From contig CP099842.1 in assembly GCA_030062745.1 (NCBI GenBank), forward strand, positions 8,687,838 through 8,751,837: DNA of 64,000 nucleotides, in the 5' to 3' direction. Shown here one piece after another: positions 33,361 through 45,138 of this stretch (within the stretch, counting starts at the first letter, position 1; the number at the start of each line of letters is the position of its first letter). Under the pieces are notes generated by a model. It ran no database searches. It worked only from the letters and a program-made list of their open reading frames with translations, and was not told the DNA's origin. The position numbers were made by a program, and so were the translations under genes. The stretch comes from Capitulum mitella. Lineage: Eukaryota; Arthropoda; Thecostraca; Pollicipedomorpha; Pollicipedidae.

Positions 33361-36193
33361 GGGGAAGGTGGGGTAAGACGGACCAGCTAAGGTTTGAAGT
33401 CACATTTCTCGCTACCATGCTATCCAACCTCACATTGTTCATAGTCTTCTGAATGTTGATTCTTTCCTCTTTTGATACGTGCAGACGCTGGATTTGAAAT
33501 TCAAGAAATTTAGGTGGTGCTTGCTCTTAAAGGGGGACGAGTCAAAATCAGCGACAAGAAAAAACGCGGGGTAAGATGGACCACAAGTGGTCCGTCTTAC
33601 CCAAGCAGTGCCTGCTATCCATTTATGTTTGTATAACTTCTATACTCTTGTAAACCAAAGGAAAAAGAGCGATAAAATAGCACAATAAACGTTTATTCTG
33701 TACTCAGATGTGATAGAAAATGAACTAAAAACAAACAAGGTGCGTGTTGATACTATCGTTTGGTATAAAATGCATGTCAGCTCAGCACTTAGACGCATAG
33801 TTCACATGCGAACCACTCATCTTCCTCCCCGATTCCCGCACACATATCATGCGCCCATTTTTTGCAAACGCTGCAGCGCACCCATCCCTCCTCTGATACT
33901 GAGCGCGTGAAGCTGTCATTGCAGTAAAGACAGAGTGTGTCAGGATCTTCATCCTCGTCACTTGATAAGACATGGTCGCGTACTTTAGGCTTACGGCTCT
34001 TTTTGGATTTCTTTTCTTTGCTGTGTGATTTCCTCTTTTTCGTGGGCGCCTTGGCCTGTTCTTTTTCTTCTTGCAGCATCTTTTTGTACGGAGAGCTTGT
34101 TAGCACTGCACATGCTCCCGTTATGCGACGCCTCTTCGTTTTGTCATTCTGCGCTTGGCGGGATGCTCTCGGAACCGGCAAGATGTGATGAGGTGAGACA
34201 GCGAGACCCTCGTGGCTGTTGCTTGGCAAGGGTTCATCTTTACTGGATGAGTCTTCTGCCTCAGATGTAGGGAGCTGGTGATGCGTCTGCCCTGAGCTGG
34301 CTGAAATCGTTGCTGGACTAGCAGCAGGGAGCTGGCTGCGCGGCTGCCCTGAGCTGGTTGGAGCCGTTGATGGACCAGCAGCAGGGGGTTGGCTGCGCGG
34401 CTGCTCTGAACTGGTTAAGGCAGTCGCTGGACCGACGTCCTCATCCAGTCTCTCTGTGACTTCTGCCGCAGCAAAATCTTCCTCCCCGAAGACGTCACGG
34501 TTGCACGAGAAGATGCCAGTCCGGCGGAATGCGTTGATGGCAGTCGTTGGAACTGCAGCCCGGAGATAGGCCTCTCCGAACAACTGGCCAACCTGGTAAA
34601 CAGTCACCACTCTGCCGGGGTTATTTCTGAGCCATTTCTCCACTGCTTGGCCATAGGATGTGTTCAGTGGAAGCATGAAGCCCACATCCAGAGGCTGCAT
34701 CTTGTGCGTGCAGTGCGGGAGCAGCACGATCATGGTCACGTAGTTCGCTCTAGCCAGCTCGATGACATCCAGGTTCTTCGTGTGGGTCACGTGACAGTCC
34801 AGGATCAGGAGAACCGGATCCTCCTCGGAAGGTTTAGCATGGCTTAGGAAATGGCGGAACCACTGAGTAAAAATGTCGGTCTGCATCCAGCCCGACGGAT
34901 GGCAGGCGTGTCCGGTTCCAGGTGGACAGCCATCCAGCAATTCAGATTTCATCCGAATCCGTGGGAAGATCAGAAACGGTGGGATGTAGTTGCCTCCTGC
35001 AGCCATACAGACCACGGCCATTGTGAGGATACCACGCTCCGCTGAGGTCAGGGTGCCGACCTGAGACTTCCCTTTGCGTGCGAAGACTGGTCGACTTTGT
35101 CTGGACAGTCGTCAGCCCCGTCTCGTCACAGTTGAAGATGCGGTGAGCCGGAAACTTTGTTATGTCCATCTCATGCTCTAGAAGATCAAAAAACTTCCCC
35201 ACGTTCACTCGATTAAATGCCCTGGCACGGGCTGCCGATGTCGCCTCAGGCACACGAAGCGCCACCACCGGATGCCTGCGCTGGAATCCGGCCAACCAGT
35301 CTTTTCCGGCGAGACCGCTCTCCTTGTTGAAGTTGTGAGTTATGTTATTCTTTTCCGCCATATGAAAGGCCAGGTATCGCACGTCTTTGGTTGTTAGTCC
35401 GAAAAACTTGCTCTCCATCATAAGGATGTGGTTTACCAGCTCCTTCTCCTGAGCTGGGCTAAACACAGTCATCCTGGAGCCTAACAGCTTATCAGTCCTC
35501 TTGGCACATTTGTTTTGATTTTTCACCCTTCGCTTCAGGGTTGTCTTGGGGACGCTGAATGCTCTGGCAGCTTTCAAAAAACCCATCGATTTTGATTTCA
35601 CAGCTTCAATGGCTAACGCCATTTTCTCCTCGTCCTAACTTCCACGATCGTTTTTACGCTCGTACTTGCGCGGCATCTGCAAAAATATTAAAAAATTAGC
35701 TTATTGAAATTTGTAGATACGTAGATACTTTAAACAAGTCACAGTGTTTTAGCGAGGTTTTGTATCTGTGGGGTAAAATGGACCACCACGGGGTAAGACG
35801 GACCACTAGTGGTCCGTTTTACCCCAAACCTAAATTTTGGAAACATCATGACGTAGATACTAAATAGCCCAACATTGCGAAAACTTGCCTGCCCTAACTT
35901 GTGCTTCTATCATTGCTCTTCACAGCAAAATACAAAGAAAAATTAATGGTGCAAAAAACGCGTCTAAATTTAATCATTCTTAGACCTCTTACCTTAGATC
36001 AGCGCGACGAAAAAGACCATTTTACTCAATAACTCAATATCCGTGCGTCCTGGAACCATTAGCCCAAGATGGCGACTGGCGCGAAGGAAAACAAAGGTAG
36101 TTAGTGTATAGTGTAGCAGATGGCAGCAGCGGTTCAGCCGGGAAGGCTGGTGGTTCGTCTTACCCCAGTGGGCCGTCTTACCCCACCTTCCCC
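33361..36193 (-). mobile_element. Tigger/pogo-type DNA transposon with intact ends
   Basis: The element has ~21-base terminal inverted repeats starting GGGGAAGGTGGGGTAAGACG at 33361 and, inverted, ending at 36193. It is flanked by TA on both sides (33359-33360 and 36194-36195), the target duplication of the Tc1/mariner superfamily. Inside are further copies of GGGGTAAGAYGGACCAC, including head-to-head pairs near 33569-33602 and 35791-35826, and one near 36148-36168. A transposase gene occupies most of the minus strand. Total length is 2833 bases. Confidence 0.9.
33789..35676 (-). pseudogene. Tigger/pogo-like DDE transposase with C-terminal PHD-type zinc finger
   Basis: Domains in order (minus strand): an N-terminal pipsqueak/CENP-B-like helix-turn-helix (AIEAVKSKSMGFLKAARAFSV segment); a CENP-B-type DNA-binding domain ending around the GLAGKDWLAGFQRRH segment; a DDE catalytic domain with NCDETGLT, LLILDCHVTH and QPLDVGF carrying the three acidic residues; a Ser/Pro-rich spacer; a basic Lys-rich stretch; and a Cys4-His-Cys3 finger (about 33792-33938). 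The original start is probably the ATG at 35676-35674, just after a TTTTTGCAG acceptor-like sequence. Two lesions are visible: TAG at 35637-35635, where the family usually has Trp, and an extra base near 35088 that shifts the frame after VQTKST. Otherwise the coding sequence is open, so it died recently or these are sequence errors. Confidence 0.85.
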
Positions 36194-36195
36194 TA

Positions 36196-36892
36196 CACAT
36201 CAGGGCTAGTTGGGTTGAAGAAAGCAATTTATGCCATGAAACTAAAAATATTGTCCCAAAATGCTTGCAGTTATCTCAGAAGCCAGATGAAAACACGGGA
36301 AATAACTCTCACCTCGGCCTCACCTCCATTGCATTGACTGAGATCAGCCATTTTTTCACTGATGCTCATGATGCTGCGCTCTGGTTATCTACCCCCAAAA
36401 TTCAATTAGAAAAATAAAAAAATGAAGAAAACAAAATTTGCCGAAAATGGCTAAACCTTCCCTTGTCCTCAGATTACTGACCTAACGTTTTGGATAAATT
36501 CCAGCATCATTGTTTTAAGACAAGGTCATGAACCAAAACTTAGTTTGATTTCCTTTGACTTGTTAATAATATGGCAGTCCAACCTATTTTTGGCATGGGT
36601 CCCCTTAACCTGACTGAGGTGAGTGATCTGATCCAACCCAGGATTGATATGTCTCAAAATATGCGGAATGGATGTGAGAAAATGTAGTTAAAATTTGCCG
36701 ACGAGTCCTCTCTATTCAAAAAAAAAACCTGAGCGAGTGTGTCCAAACACAGCAGCATCAAAGACGCCGTTCTCGACCATCGGGAAGAGGATAGAAAATT
36801 GGCCCCTCTAGAGAGAGAGAGCTAAGAAACGACCCAGAAGGTCACGTGATGGATTTCTGCATGCTGTGGAAAACATTCGATGTCATCCTAGT
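36196..36892. other. No gene recognised
   Basis: AT-rich sequence with stops in all frames. An AGAGAGAGAGAG run lies at about 36810-36822. Confidence 0.5.
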
Positions 36893-37157
36893 CATTAAGC
36901 CGCGCACGACCGTCGGTCCGTTTCGAACATGAGCGACTGGGGGGGGGGCAGTTGGCCGTCCCCCTCTAACTCACGAACGGTTGGCCGCACGATAAAAATA
37001 AGCACACCGTTGGAAAGCTTGTAACGAGTAGAGCTCGCAGATGGCCTCATTTTTAGTTTTAGATAATATGTAAGCAATTTACGCCCTATAGATGTTTTCT
37101 CATAGCCGACTGCATGAGACCGAGAAATGGCCTGAATCTCAAGGGCTGTGACTAATA
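36893..37157 (+). repeat. Dispersed repeat, family C (independent insertion)
   Basis: This resembles 6945-7205 along its length, with conserved words CCCCCTCTAACTCACGA, AAGCACACCGTTGGAAAGCT, CAGCCGACTGCATG-like and ATCTCAAGGGCTGTGA. Divergence is much greater than between the two large-duplication copies, so it is a separate insertion of the family. Confidence 0.65.
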
Positions 37158-37205
37158 ACTCGGACTCTCGGACTCGGACTCGGACTCGGACAGATCCTCG
37201 GACTC
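37158..37205 (+). repeat. GGACTC hexamer microsatellite
   Basis: About six GGACTC units follow immediately after the family C repeat, possibly grown from its tail. Confidence 0.8.
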
Positions 37206-39182
37206 TGGCATTGCACATGCTTTTCAGTCATTTCACCCCAGACTAAACTTTACCTTGTTTTAACTTATTCTTTAAGCATTCTGTTCCACTTCAAGACCAT
37301 AAGCTCACGAAACCTCAAATATAAATCAGGTCAAAATCCGTCTTTTGAACGGATTTGTCAATCCAATTCGGATCCAGTCCGCCGGATTGAATCGGATTGT
37401 TAGACCCGCCGCACTGATCCAGTCTGTTTCGTACTCTGGTTAAAAGGTTAGAATAAAACTATCCAGTAGTTCGGAGCAGTCAGGTGACAGTACTAGACTG
37501 CGTCCAGCAGCTTAGTGCAGACTCGGGATTCTGCCATAGAGTAGATGGGCTAAAGGTTATTGGAGGTAACGGTCAGCATTGAAGGATGAGGCCACGGATC
37601 CCGAATGTTGATTCTTCCCCACTCCTCATCCCCCTCCCCCCCAAAAAAAAGATGAGTCTCATGAACCAGCCTTGTCTACAGGATCTTTTCTTGCGTAACA
37701 ACGTGGCATTAACCAGTTTCGTATTCCATTTTACGTTCGATATCCAGATATCGCCAGTATGGCGTTTATCGTCCCTGCTTTGTTCTTGGTGGCAGTCTTC
37801 GGCGTACGTTTGCAAAGTTATCGCTTGAGGCACCTCATGTACTTGATCAGGTCAGGAGATAAGTCGCCTGATCAGATGAACGCGGAGTCAGCTAGTTCGG
37901 TGGAAATCGACAGTCAGCACTGTACTTGGACCCCAACAGAGGCCACATATATTCACCACATTTACGATTTAAACGCCATCATCAGCCTTCAGGCTTATAG
38001 CGAAGGGGGGTGGCCATGGGGGCCATTGTCCCCCTGAGCCAAGTCATCTACACCAGATATTTAGCGATTTTGCAGGAATGCAGAACAGTGATCATACACA
38101 TCCTGGAAAAGCAAGCATTATATGTTTTTCCTGTGCGTTAAATCTGAGGTCAATTCACCGAATTGTTTTCCTTTTAATTTTGTCATATGCCAGTGACATG
38201 TCACAAAATCTGACACAAAATCCTGCCTACATGCGTGTATCATTGCGCTTATCCCAGGTTTGCGTGGCACACCTGCAAGAGTTCATGCCTCTCTGTCTGA
38301 ATTACAAACCTCAACCAGAATCTTCTTCATCTGAATGACCTTCTCTCCTGGAACTGGCTCAGCGTCTCTGCGGTCGCAGTCGCATGGTGATCACACACCA
38401 CTGATGTTATCAGCCGCACGCCACAGAGATGCCAATATTCCAAAATCCTGCACAACACAGGGTTTCTTGCCACGAAATATGAGATGTCCAGCTTCTAGCT
38501 CAGAGGCTCAAGATACCATTTTCTTTGTCGCTGGTCCCTCATAAAAAAAAACGGATCCTGTCTGTCGACGTTGCCTGAGTCAAGTCTAACTGGAGGCAAA
38601 GAAATGAGGGCGTACTTACGCCCAATTTTCTTAGAACTTATGGAACGTATCTCTTCAAAACCTGCGTAGAGCCACCACCTTTCATTCCGGAATTATGACT
38701 ACAGCTACCGCTACATGAACTTAAGAGATACCCTCATTAGGATTCCTGGCTAACGGTAAGTTTCTGCCCGACGAAATCGCGAACAATCCTGTGTATAATT
38801 GCCATCAATCTGAAGAATGTATCATCTTGTTTCTAACCATACTTTCCACTACTTGATTTTCTAAAAAATAACAACAAAATCGTAACGATAACGTACCACC
38901 CAGTAATACCGTGCTGCAGTCGACTGGCGGAGAACAACATTATTCCGCGGCGGAAAATGTAGTGCCGCCAAGGTTAAGGTTATTGACATCAAGGATGTGT
39001 AGACCCTGCATGCATCAGCAAGCGATTAATGACGTCATATACATGACAATTGTATTCTGTTGCCACAGACTGCTTGAGGACCTGCTGAATTATTACGCCG
39101 TTATATTACTGTATTAGATAATTGTTGGGATATCTGATGTCAGTATTATTACATTATGACATATAATACTCGTTAGATTACA
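37206..39182. other. No gene recognised; diverged family E repeat at 37985-38240
   Basis: At 37985-38240 a sequence parallels 31784-32066 (GTGGCCATGGGGGCCAT at the left, AGATATTT, TATGTTTTTCCTGTGC, and TCCTGCCTACATGCG at the right). The rest shows no domain or structured feature. Confidence 0.45.
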
Positions 39183-39292
39183 TTAGGTTGCTAAGCTGGG
39201 TTGTGCTGGGCTAGGCTAGGTTAGGTTAGGTTAGGCTAGGCTAAGCTAGGTTAGGTTAGGTCAGGTTAGGTTACTATGTTAGGTTAGGGTAA
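39183..39292 (+). repeat. Degenerate TTAGG (arthropod telomere-type) array
   Basis: Around twenty 5-base units read GGTTA, GGCTA or similar, with a pure run AGGTTAGGTTAGGTTAGG at about 39217-39240. TTAGG is the ancestral arthropod telomere repeat. The array is short, degenerate and internal, so it is an interstitial telomere-like sequence and not a chromosome end. Confidence 0.75.
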
Positions 39293-39478
39293 ATTTTTAT
39301 TTATTATTTTATTTCACTTCCTAATATTTTCCAGTTTTGTTCCGTGATTTCTTTTCAGATATTTTATTTTACTGCTTTTATTTTTATTTTGTATTTTTCA
39401 AATTGCAACTTCACTTTTCCATCTTTGTAATTTTTTTAATTTCTATTATTATTGTTGTTTGTTATTATTATTACTATT

Positions 39479-39510
<32 letters not shown>

Positions 39511-41613
39511 AAACGACTAACTTTTTTATTTTACAGATAACTTATATCGCATTAGTCATTTCCCCAACCTTTTTTATTACTCTTGATTGAACCTTGAGTC
39601 CAACTGACGACCAATCAGCGTCGAGATCTCACGTAAACAAACTATTTAACGCAGAAACGTCAAAAATTCCTCCTCGAGCGTCTGGCGGTTAGTATACCAG
39701 TGACGACGCAATCTGTTTCGGGGGAAATAATGTGCTTCAGGTTTTTCCGGCTGAAATCGTAAGTAGTACTTATCAGTATTGCATTTGAAGCGCCATGCAA
39801 CCACTTCTACCATTATTTTCCCTCGAAGTAAGCGCTCGGTCAAAATCTTACTTTTGACCCTCTCCCTCTTTCTTTCTCTCTCTGTCTCTCTTGTACTCCT
39901 CCTTTCTCCCATTTTCTCTCTCCCTTCCGCATTTGTCTTTCTCTGTCCTTCTCTGTCTCGATCAGTTCGCTCTGACAAATGCAGTTATTCCTGGAATACC
40001 TTCCTCGGCACCACAGATTAGAAGCTCAGACACGACGCCTTAGGACGATAAATGTAAGGCATGCCCCATGCAATGCCGGCGATAAGCTGGTGTCCCACTG
40101 CCTACAGTTGGCCCAAGGCCATTACATAACGGTAAGTCGCGGCACGGGTGGGGGAGCCAGCTGCATACGGCACGCTTTTGACATCATCGATGAAATGACG
40201 TCACAGAAAAAAACGGCTGAGAAATGCAGATGCCTGCCCCATTATTTCATCAGCCACCCCGACTACTCTTACGAAAGAAGAAAAGACTTGCGCTGTTCAC
40301 GTCAATGCTTAAGACATTTCATGTCATGAAGAGCAATACGTCTGATCAATAGCAGATATGGAGCAATTCAACACCAGTTGTAGCACTCATCCTCTCATTT
40401 CCCGAGTGCTAGACGAATAAAAAATGTCAAGGGAGTGAAACGTTTGACGAACGAATAAAACGTCCTGTTGTCCTTGCAGGAGACAAGTGAAATGTTTTAT
40501 TCCATAAATTGGCTTGGTTGTTCCGAAAAAAATCGTCGGTGACAACGTGCTCATTACTCAGCTGCCTGGAAAGTCTCTATAAAAAGTTTTCAGAGGTGAA
40601 GTTCAGGTACAAAGTATATCCACATCATCCTCCAATATGGCATAATGTGGACCTGCAAAGACCCATGAGCGCAAGTGTTCCTTGATCCGCGCCCGCGTGT
40701 GATATCACGCAACAGCTGTAAACAGGACACGGCCGAACAGGACACGCAAGAAAACCATGTGGAATTGCTTTAAAGCTCCGGAAGTGTACGGTTTTGAGAT
40801 ATGCAAATTACGACTGGCTCCTAAGACCTCAGGCAACAACTTGCTACTTGATGTCAAAACGCACCTTAAAGGTGGAGTATTCCCCTTCACTGAGCATTTT
40901 TCTAGACATCTGTACCAGCAACGTCATAAGGGGCCGAACCACCCGAACTCTTGTTCGCCAGCGCAGAGTCGGATTTGCGTCGCCTGCCGTCACGCTCAGA
41001 TGTGTCCGGTAGGGCACGTCCAGTCAGAGTGGCAATCAGCATAGCTCGCCTGCTGGACTCGTTTGCCAACGTCCGCTGGAAATCCGATCTGGCAGCGTGG
41101 CGCCGCCGGTCCGCCGCCGGTTCCGAGGAAACTTGTCACCTGAGTCATGCCAGCTCCTGCAGAGGTTCTTGGGGTTCGGCGCGAGTGACGCATACGCGGC
41201 CAAACCGGTTTCGTGAAGCGCAGCAGCTCTGAGAGGATTCCGAGGTCGGGACTTTGTGGTTACGTGTTTCCAGACGATTCATCTCTTTCGATTTCCCGGA
41301 CTCAACGTGCACGACAAAAATGCAGGTGTGCATTTTGTTTCGGAATGCAGATTTGTACACGTGTTCAAGAAGTTCTTTTGTTATGCAGCAGCAGTCGACA
41401 CAAAAAGATACAACGTAAAATGAAATTCTTTGCACGTGCGGAACTTTGTATCTCTCAGGTGGTGTTTGAGCACCACCTAAAAAATAACACCATGTAGACA
41501 AAACCATTAGGTGCTACATAGACGAGACTTTTTAATAGGTTCTGCAAACATTCCTTACTTTTTAAAGTGATCAAGATTGATTCCAGCCACATTTAGAAGT
41601 GTACATTACATAA
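39293..41613. other. No gene recognised; simple repeats
   Basis: This holds an (ATT)n run at about 39460-39510 and a polypyrimidine CT-rich tract at 39855-39962. Short frames at 39979-40329, 40757-41044 and 41145-41507 show no known domain. Confidence 0.5.
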
Positions 41614-41793
41614 CAGGGGTGTCGTTTTCTGTAAATGATTAGGGGGCCGAGCCGAGGGCCCGACAACCTAACCTCCTCTCGAGATGGGTGTCTCAACGGA
41701 TTTAGCCCACTTTATTTTGATCAACGGAAATTGGTAAGTTTTTTGTTGTTATTTGTCAGATAAAAAATCCATATATTCTCATGTATATAGGTA

Positions 41794-41843
<50 letters not shown>

Positions 41844-42058
41844 GAACGAGAGAGAGAATAGAAAGATAAATGCATCACTTTATGTTTTATTCTATACGTT
41901 CCGCCGATAGCTTATCTATCGTGGTCGATCTTTTTGTTATTTCCCATTTTCCTTTAAAACCGGCAGAAAATACTTAGGACCCAAACCAACATGAAGGGGC
42001 CAAATCAACACGGGGGAGGGGCAGGGCTCTCCCAAAAGAACACACATCGACATCCCTG
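41614..42058 (-). mobile_element. hAT-type MITE, family D (inverted)
   Basis: The 445-base element has ends CAGGGGTGTCGTTTT and, inverted, CAGGGATGTCGATGTG. Read on the minus strand it parallels 62096-62560, including the subterminal GGGCCCTCGGCTCGGCCC-like block and an internal TA microsatellite (41796-41840). Flanking octamers TTACATAA and CTACACAG agree at five of eight positions, a possible decayed target duplication. Confidence 0.75.
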
Positions 42059-42637
42059 CTACACAGACCATGCTGTGCATCCAGGAAACCAAGTGCCTGC
42101 ATGATATCATTGGGCAGACATGCATATAACCTGCCAGAATAGGTACATATAGTATAGACCATTCTTGAAACCATGGTACGTTTCATTACGTCTTGTTGAA
42201 CTGGCAACATGAATGGACTATCAGCATCTAAAATATGGGTTAGTTTCGTACATTTTAGGATAACCCTAGAAACTTTAGGGCAGATTTTAGGATTTTACGA
42301 AAGTTGTGTGAAAGTGCTCGGACTCTATTGCGCGCTTTTTTTTGCTTTCCAATTTTCACTTCTGAGCTTTTGCATCACGATTTCCCACTGTATGCTTTTG
42401 CATTTGGCGCTTTTGTGTTTTTGTGCCACGATTTTGCATTTTTTATTTTTACGTTTTTCAAGTTTGTCATCGTCGACTCAAGACATAGCTAAACTAAGTA
42501 GTGTGCGGGGATTTAAGGTTCAGAAACGGAACAGAACTTTTTTAAGGCGGATCCACATTTTTCAGCGTCCGCGCCTATTGCGCCTGCTGTTGCGGCGGCG
42601 GCTTCTGCAGCGGGAACGACGGCGGCAAGTGTTGTTT
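42059..42637. other. Spacer between two inverted hAT-type MITEs, no gene recognised
   Basis: T-rich sequence with repeated GCTTTTGCAT-like words. A plus-strand frame (42209-42763) runs into the next MITE and has low complexity. Confidence 0.4.
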
Positions 42638-42645
42638 GTCTTTCA

Positions 42646-43097
42646 AAAGGGTGTCGACCTGTATTCTTTTGAGAGGACTCTGGCCCACCCAGTGTTCATT
42701 TGCGCCCCTCCCCCCCCCCCATTATGTTACTTTGGGCTCTTCAACATTTTCTACCGGTCTTAAAGCGAAATGAGCAATAATAACGAAAAGAGCGGCCGCA
42801 TTAGACAAGAGATAAGCAGGAAGTAAAGAATAAAGTCTAAAACGATGCGTCGCTTTATCTTTCTACTTGCCATCTATCTTTCTACCTATATATGTATATC
42901 CCTATATCTATATATATATATATGTAGGGATAAACGCAAATTTTTATTTAATAGATAGTGACTAAAGCTTATAAACTTTCCCTCGCCAAAATAAAGTGAG
43001 CTAGATCCGTTGAGAAAGCCAAAATTAGGGGGAGGTTGGGTTGTCAGGCCCTCGGCGTGGCCCCTCTTCCCAACATTTGCAGGAATCGACATCCCTG
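42646..43097 (+). mobile_element. hAT-type MITE, family D
   Basis: The 452-base element parallels 62096-62560 in direct orientation, with shared internal words CAATAATAACGAAAAGA, AAAATAAAGTGGGCC-like and GGGCCCTCGGC. The left end is AAAGGGTGTCGAC and the right end is GAATCGACATCCCTG. Flanking octamers GTCTTTCA (42638-42645) and GTCCTTCA (43098-43105) match at seven of eight positions, consistent with a hAT 8-base target duplication. Confidence 0.8.
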
Positions 43098-43105
43098 GTC
43101 CTTCA

Positions 43106-45135
43106 TGTAAATGTTTCCCGGTAAGCATGCAAACAACTGGAAGGTGTTCCTGAAATGATCGAAAGTGCATACTCGCAAGTATCTACCAGCACTACAATGA
43201 TCTACATGTCTGTTAAGCTTACCTTGACCTTACTCCTTTTCCAAGCCGCTCTCCTCTCCAAGTACTTGTTCCTCTCCCTCCATCTCCACCGAAACAGCCA
43301 GGGCAACTGCAACACTAAACGCTGACCCCTAAATTTGAAATCAGCCCTCCGCGCTCCCGTCCTCAAAATTCACTCAGTTTCAAGGTAAAATCAATGCCGC
43401 ACGGCTTCAAGTTCAGGGTGATGTCATCAGCGTAGTCAATGTGATTATGATGGAAAACCGCATTAAAGTTTAATTGTTTTGACATTAATAGGATTTTTCG
43501 TTTTTCAATATTTTCTTTTTTCTCCTCGAATTTCTGATTGTTCAATTCGTTTTTATGATTTCTCGTCATGAATCTGCGTTTTTCCATTACGGTGTTGCGT
43601 ATACAGGGCCCCGTGTATTCTTATGACCGAACATTTTCCGTCGACGGAAAAGCTCAAAACCGAGATGAAAAAATCGCAAAATCGGAACGGAAAATTGTAA
43701 AACTGCGCAGTGGGGCATGACTGTGGGTCCTGGGACTGCAAATTTGCCAGAACTGGTGCTCCAAAATTGGGGCTAACTTTGCTGAAGTTTTGGGATTGAA
43801 TTTTGATTTGGCTGCCCCTCAGGATGTCTGCCATTCCTATGCCATTGTTTGCATACGAGGATTTAGGTAAGCTGCTACCTGGAAAGTTATATATTGGCGT
43901 ACTGGCTATCGCTAAGCAGCTAATGCAATAATAACCTTACCACATTAACATTCTTTGCAACCTCCACTTCTTAAAAAAGCAGGAGAGAATTGGCGACATT
44001 AATGAAACAAGACACGCTTCGCATGGAATTCCGTTTTGTCTGTTGCGCAATCCAGGGCCATTAAATTCAATATGGTTTAAACCATTGCCATTCCCATCTT
44101 ACGACTGTTTAACTTCAAACACACCAAATCTTGTTTCCAAAGAAGCTTGACTTCAAACTTTTACACGTCTCGCTAGAAAATAAGAAGCCGCTAACAACAG
44201 CCGCACCTATACGCACTGTTTTTTCCTGTCCGTTTTTTATGCTCTTTTATAACCGATCCTATGAAATATCAGAAGGCAGAACCAAACAACTATTGACATA
44301 CCTATACTTTATTAGCATACAGAAGAACCACCAGAATTTTCTTGAGTTAAAACGCCAATATCATCACATGCTATCCCACCCCGTATTCTTCGCAAGTTGC
44401 TAGATATGTAGCGTATACTACAGATGTCAGTCTTGGAGAATTTCCGGGGCCGGCGAAGACCGCGGACCAACCACCATGGCTGGATATTCCCGAAAATTCT
44501 TGGGGGGTCCATTTGAGATCTTAGACAATGTCTGTCCACTCATTGCCATAGGCCTTATGTTAAAATCCCGAATATTGGGGGGGTCCGGACCCCCCCCCCC
44601 CCGAATCTCCAGCCATGCCAACCATCCACGACGCTTTGGCCCAGTCTCAGTGTTTGGATGGTCGTCAAGGGGGAAACAAAGAAACACGGGCAAATTTCCC
44701 ACAAGCGGCCCGGTTCGGGCCCAGTTGTATCCAAAATTGTTTGGCTTTTGGCTGGGCCTTGGTTTTGACACCACTAGCGAAGAATGAAGACCACTTTACT
44801 CAGGGGAGCGCTTACGTTCCTTCCCGAGCCCTTTGTATCGATGGGAGGTAGTGGCGTCAAAACCAAGGCTCATCAGACTTAACCAAAAGCCTGGTTCGGG
44901 TTCGGCCGGCCTCAAACCGGTCCGGTTGTGGGAAGCTGACTCTCAGCACTTCATTTTCTCATGGATGCCGATCAGAAACTTATGCCTGGATCGGGTCCTG
45001 CCGTGGGATTATTGGTCCTCGGTGCTCCAAGGCTGACACCTTGGTGGGAGGCTTCTACAGCTCAGTGGGCTCCCACCGTCCGAACAATGGGCCAGACAGC
45101 CTGCACGGCGGCAGCTTAATCCTGTAAATAAAGGC
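43106..45135. other. No gene recognised; C/G homopolymer-flanked inverted repeat near 44.5 kb
   Basis: Around 44440-44620, CCATGGCTGGATATTC and, inverted, GAATCTCCAGCCATG flank GGGGGTCCGGACCCCC-type sequence and a poly-C run, resembling the ends of a small unclassified repeat. No gene was found in the remainder. Confidence 0.4.
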
Positions 45136-45138
45136 TCA

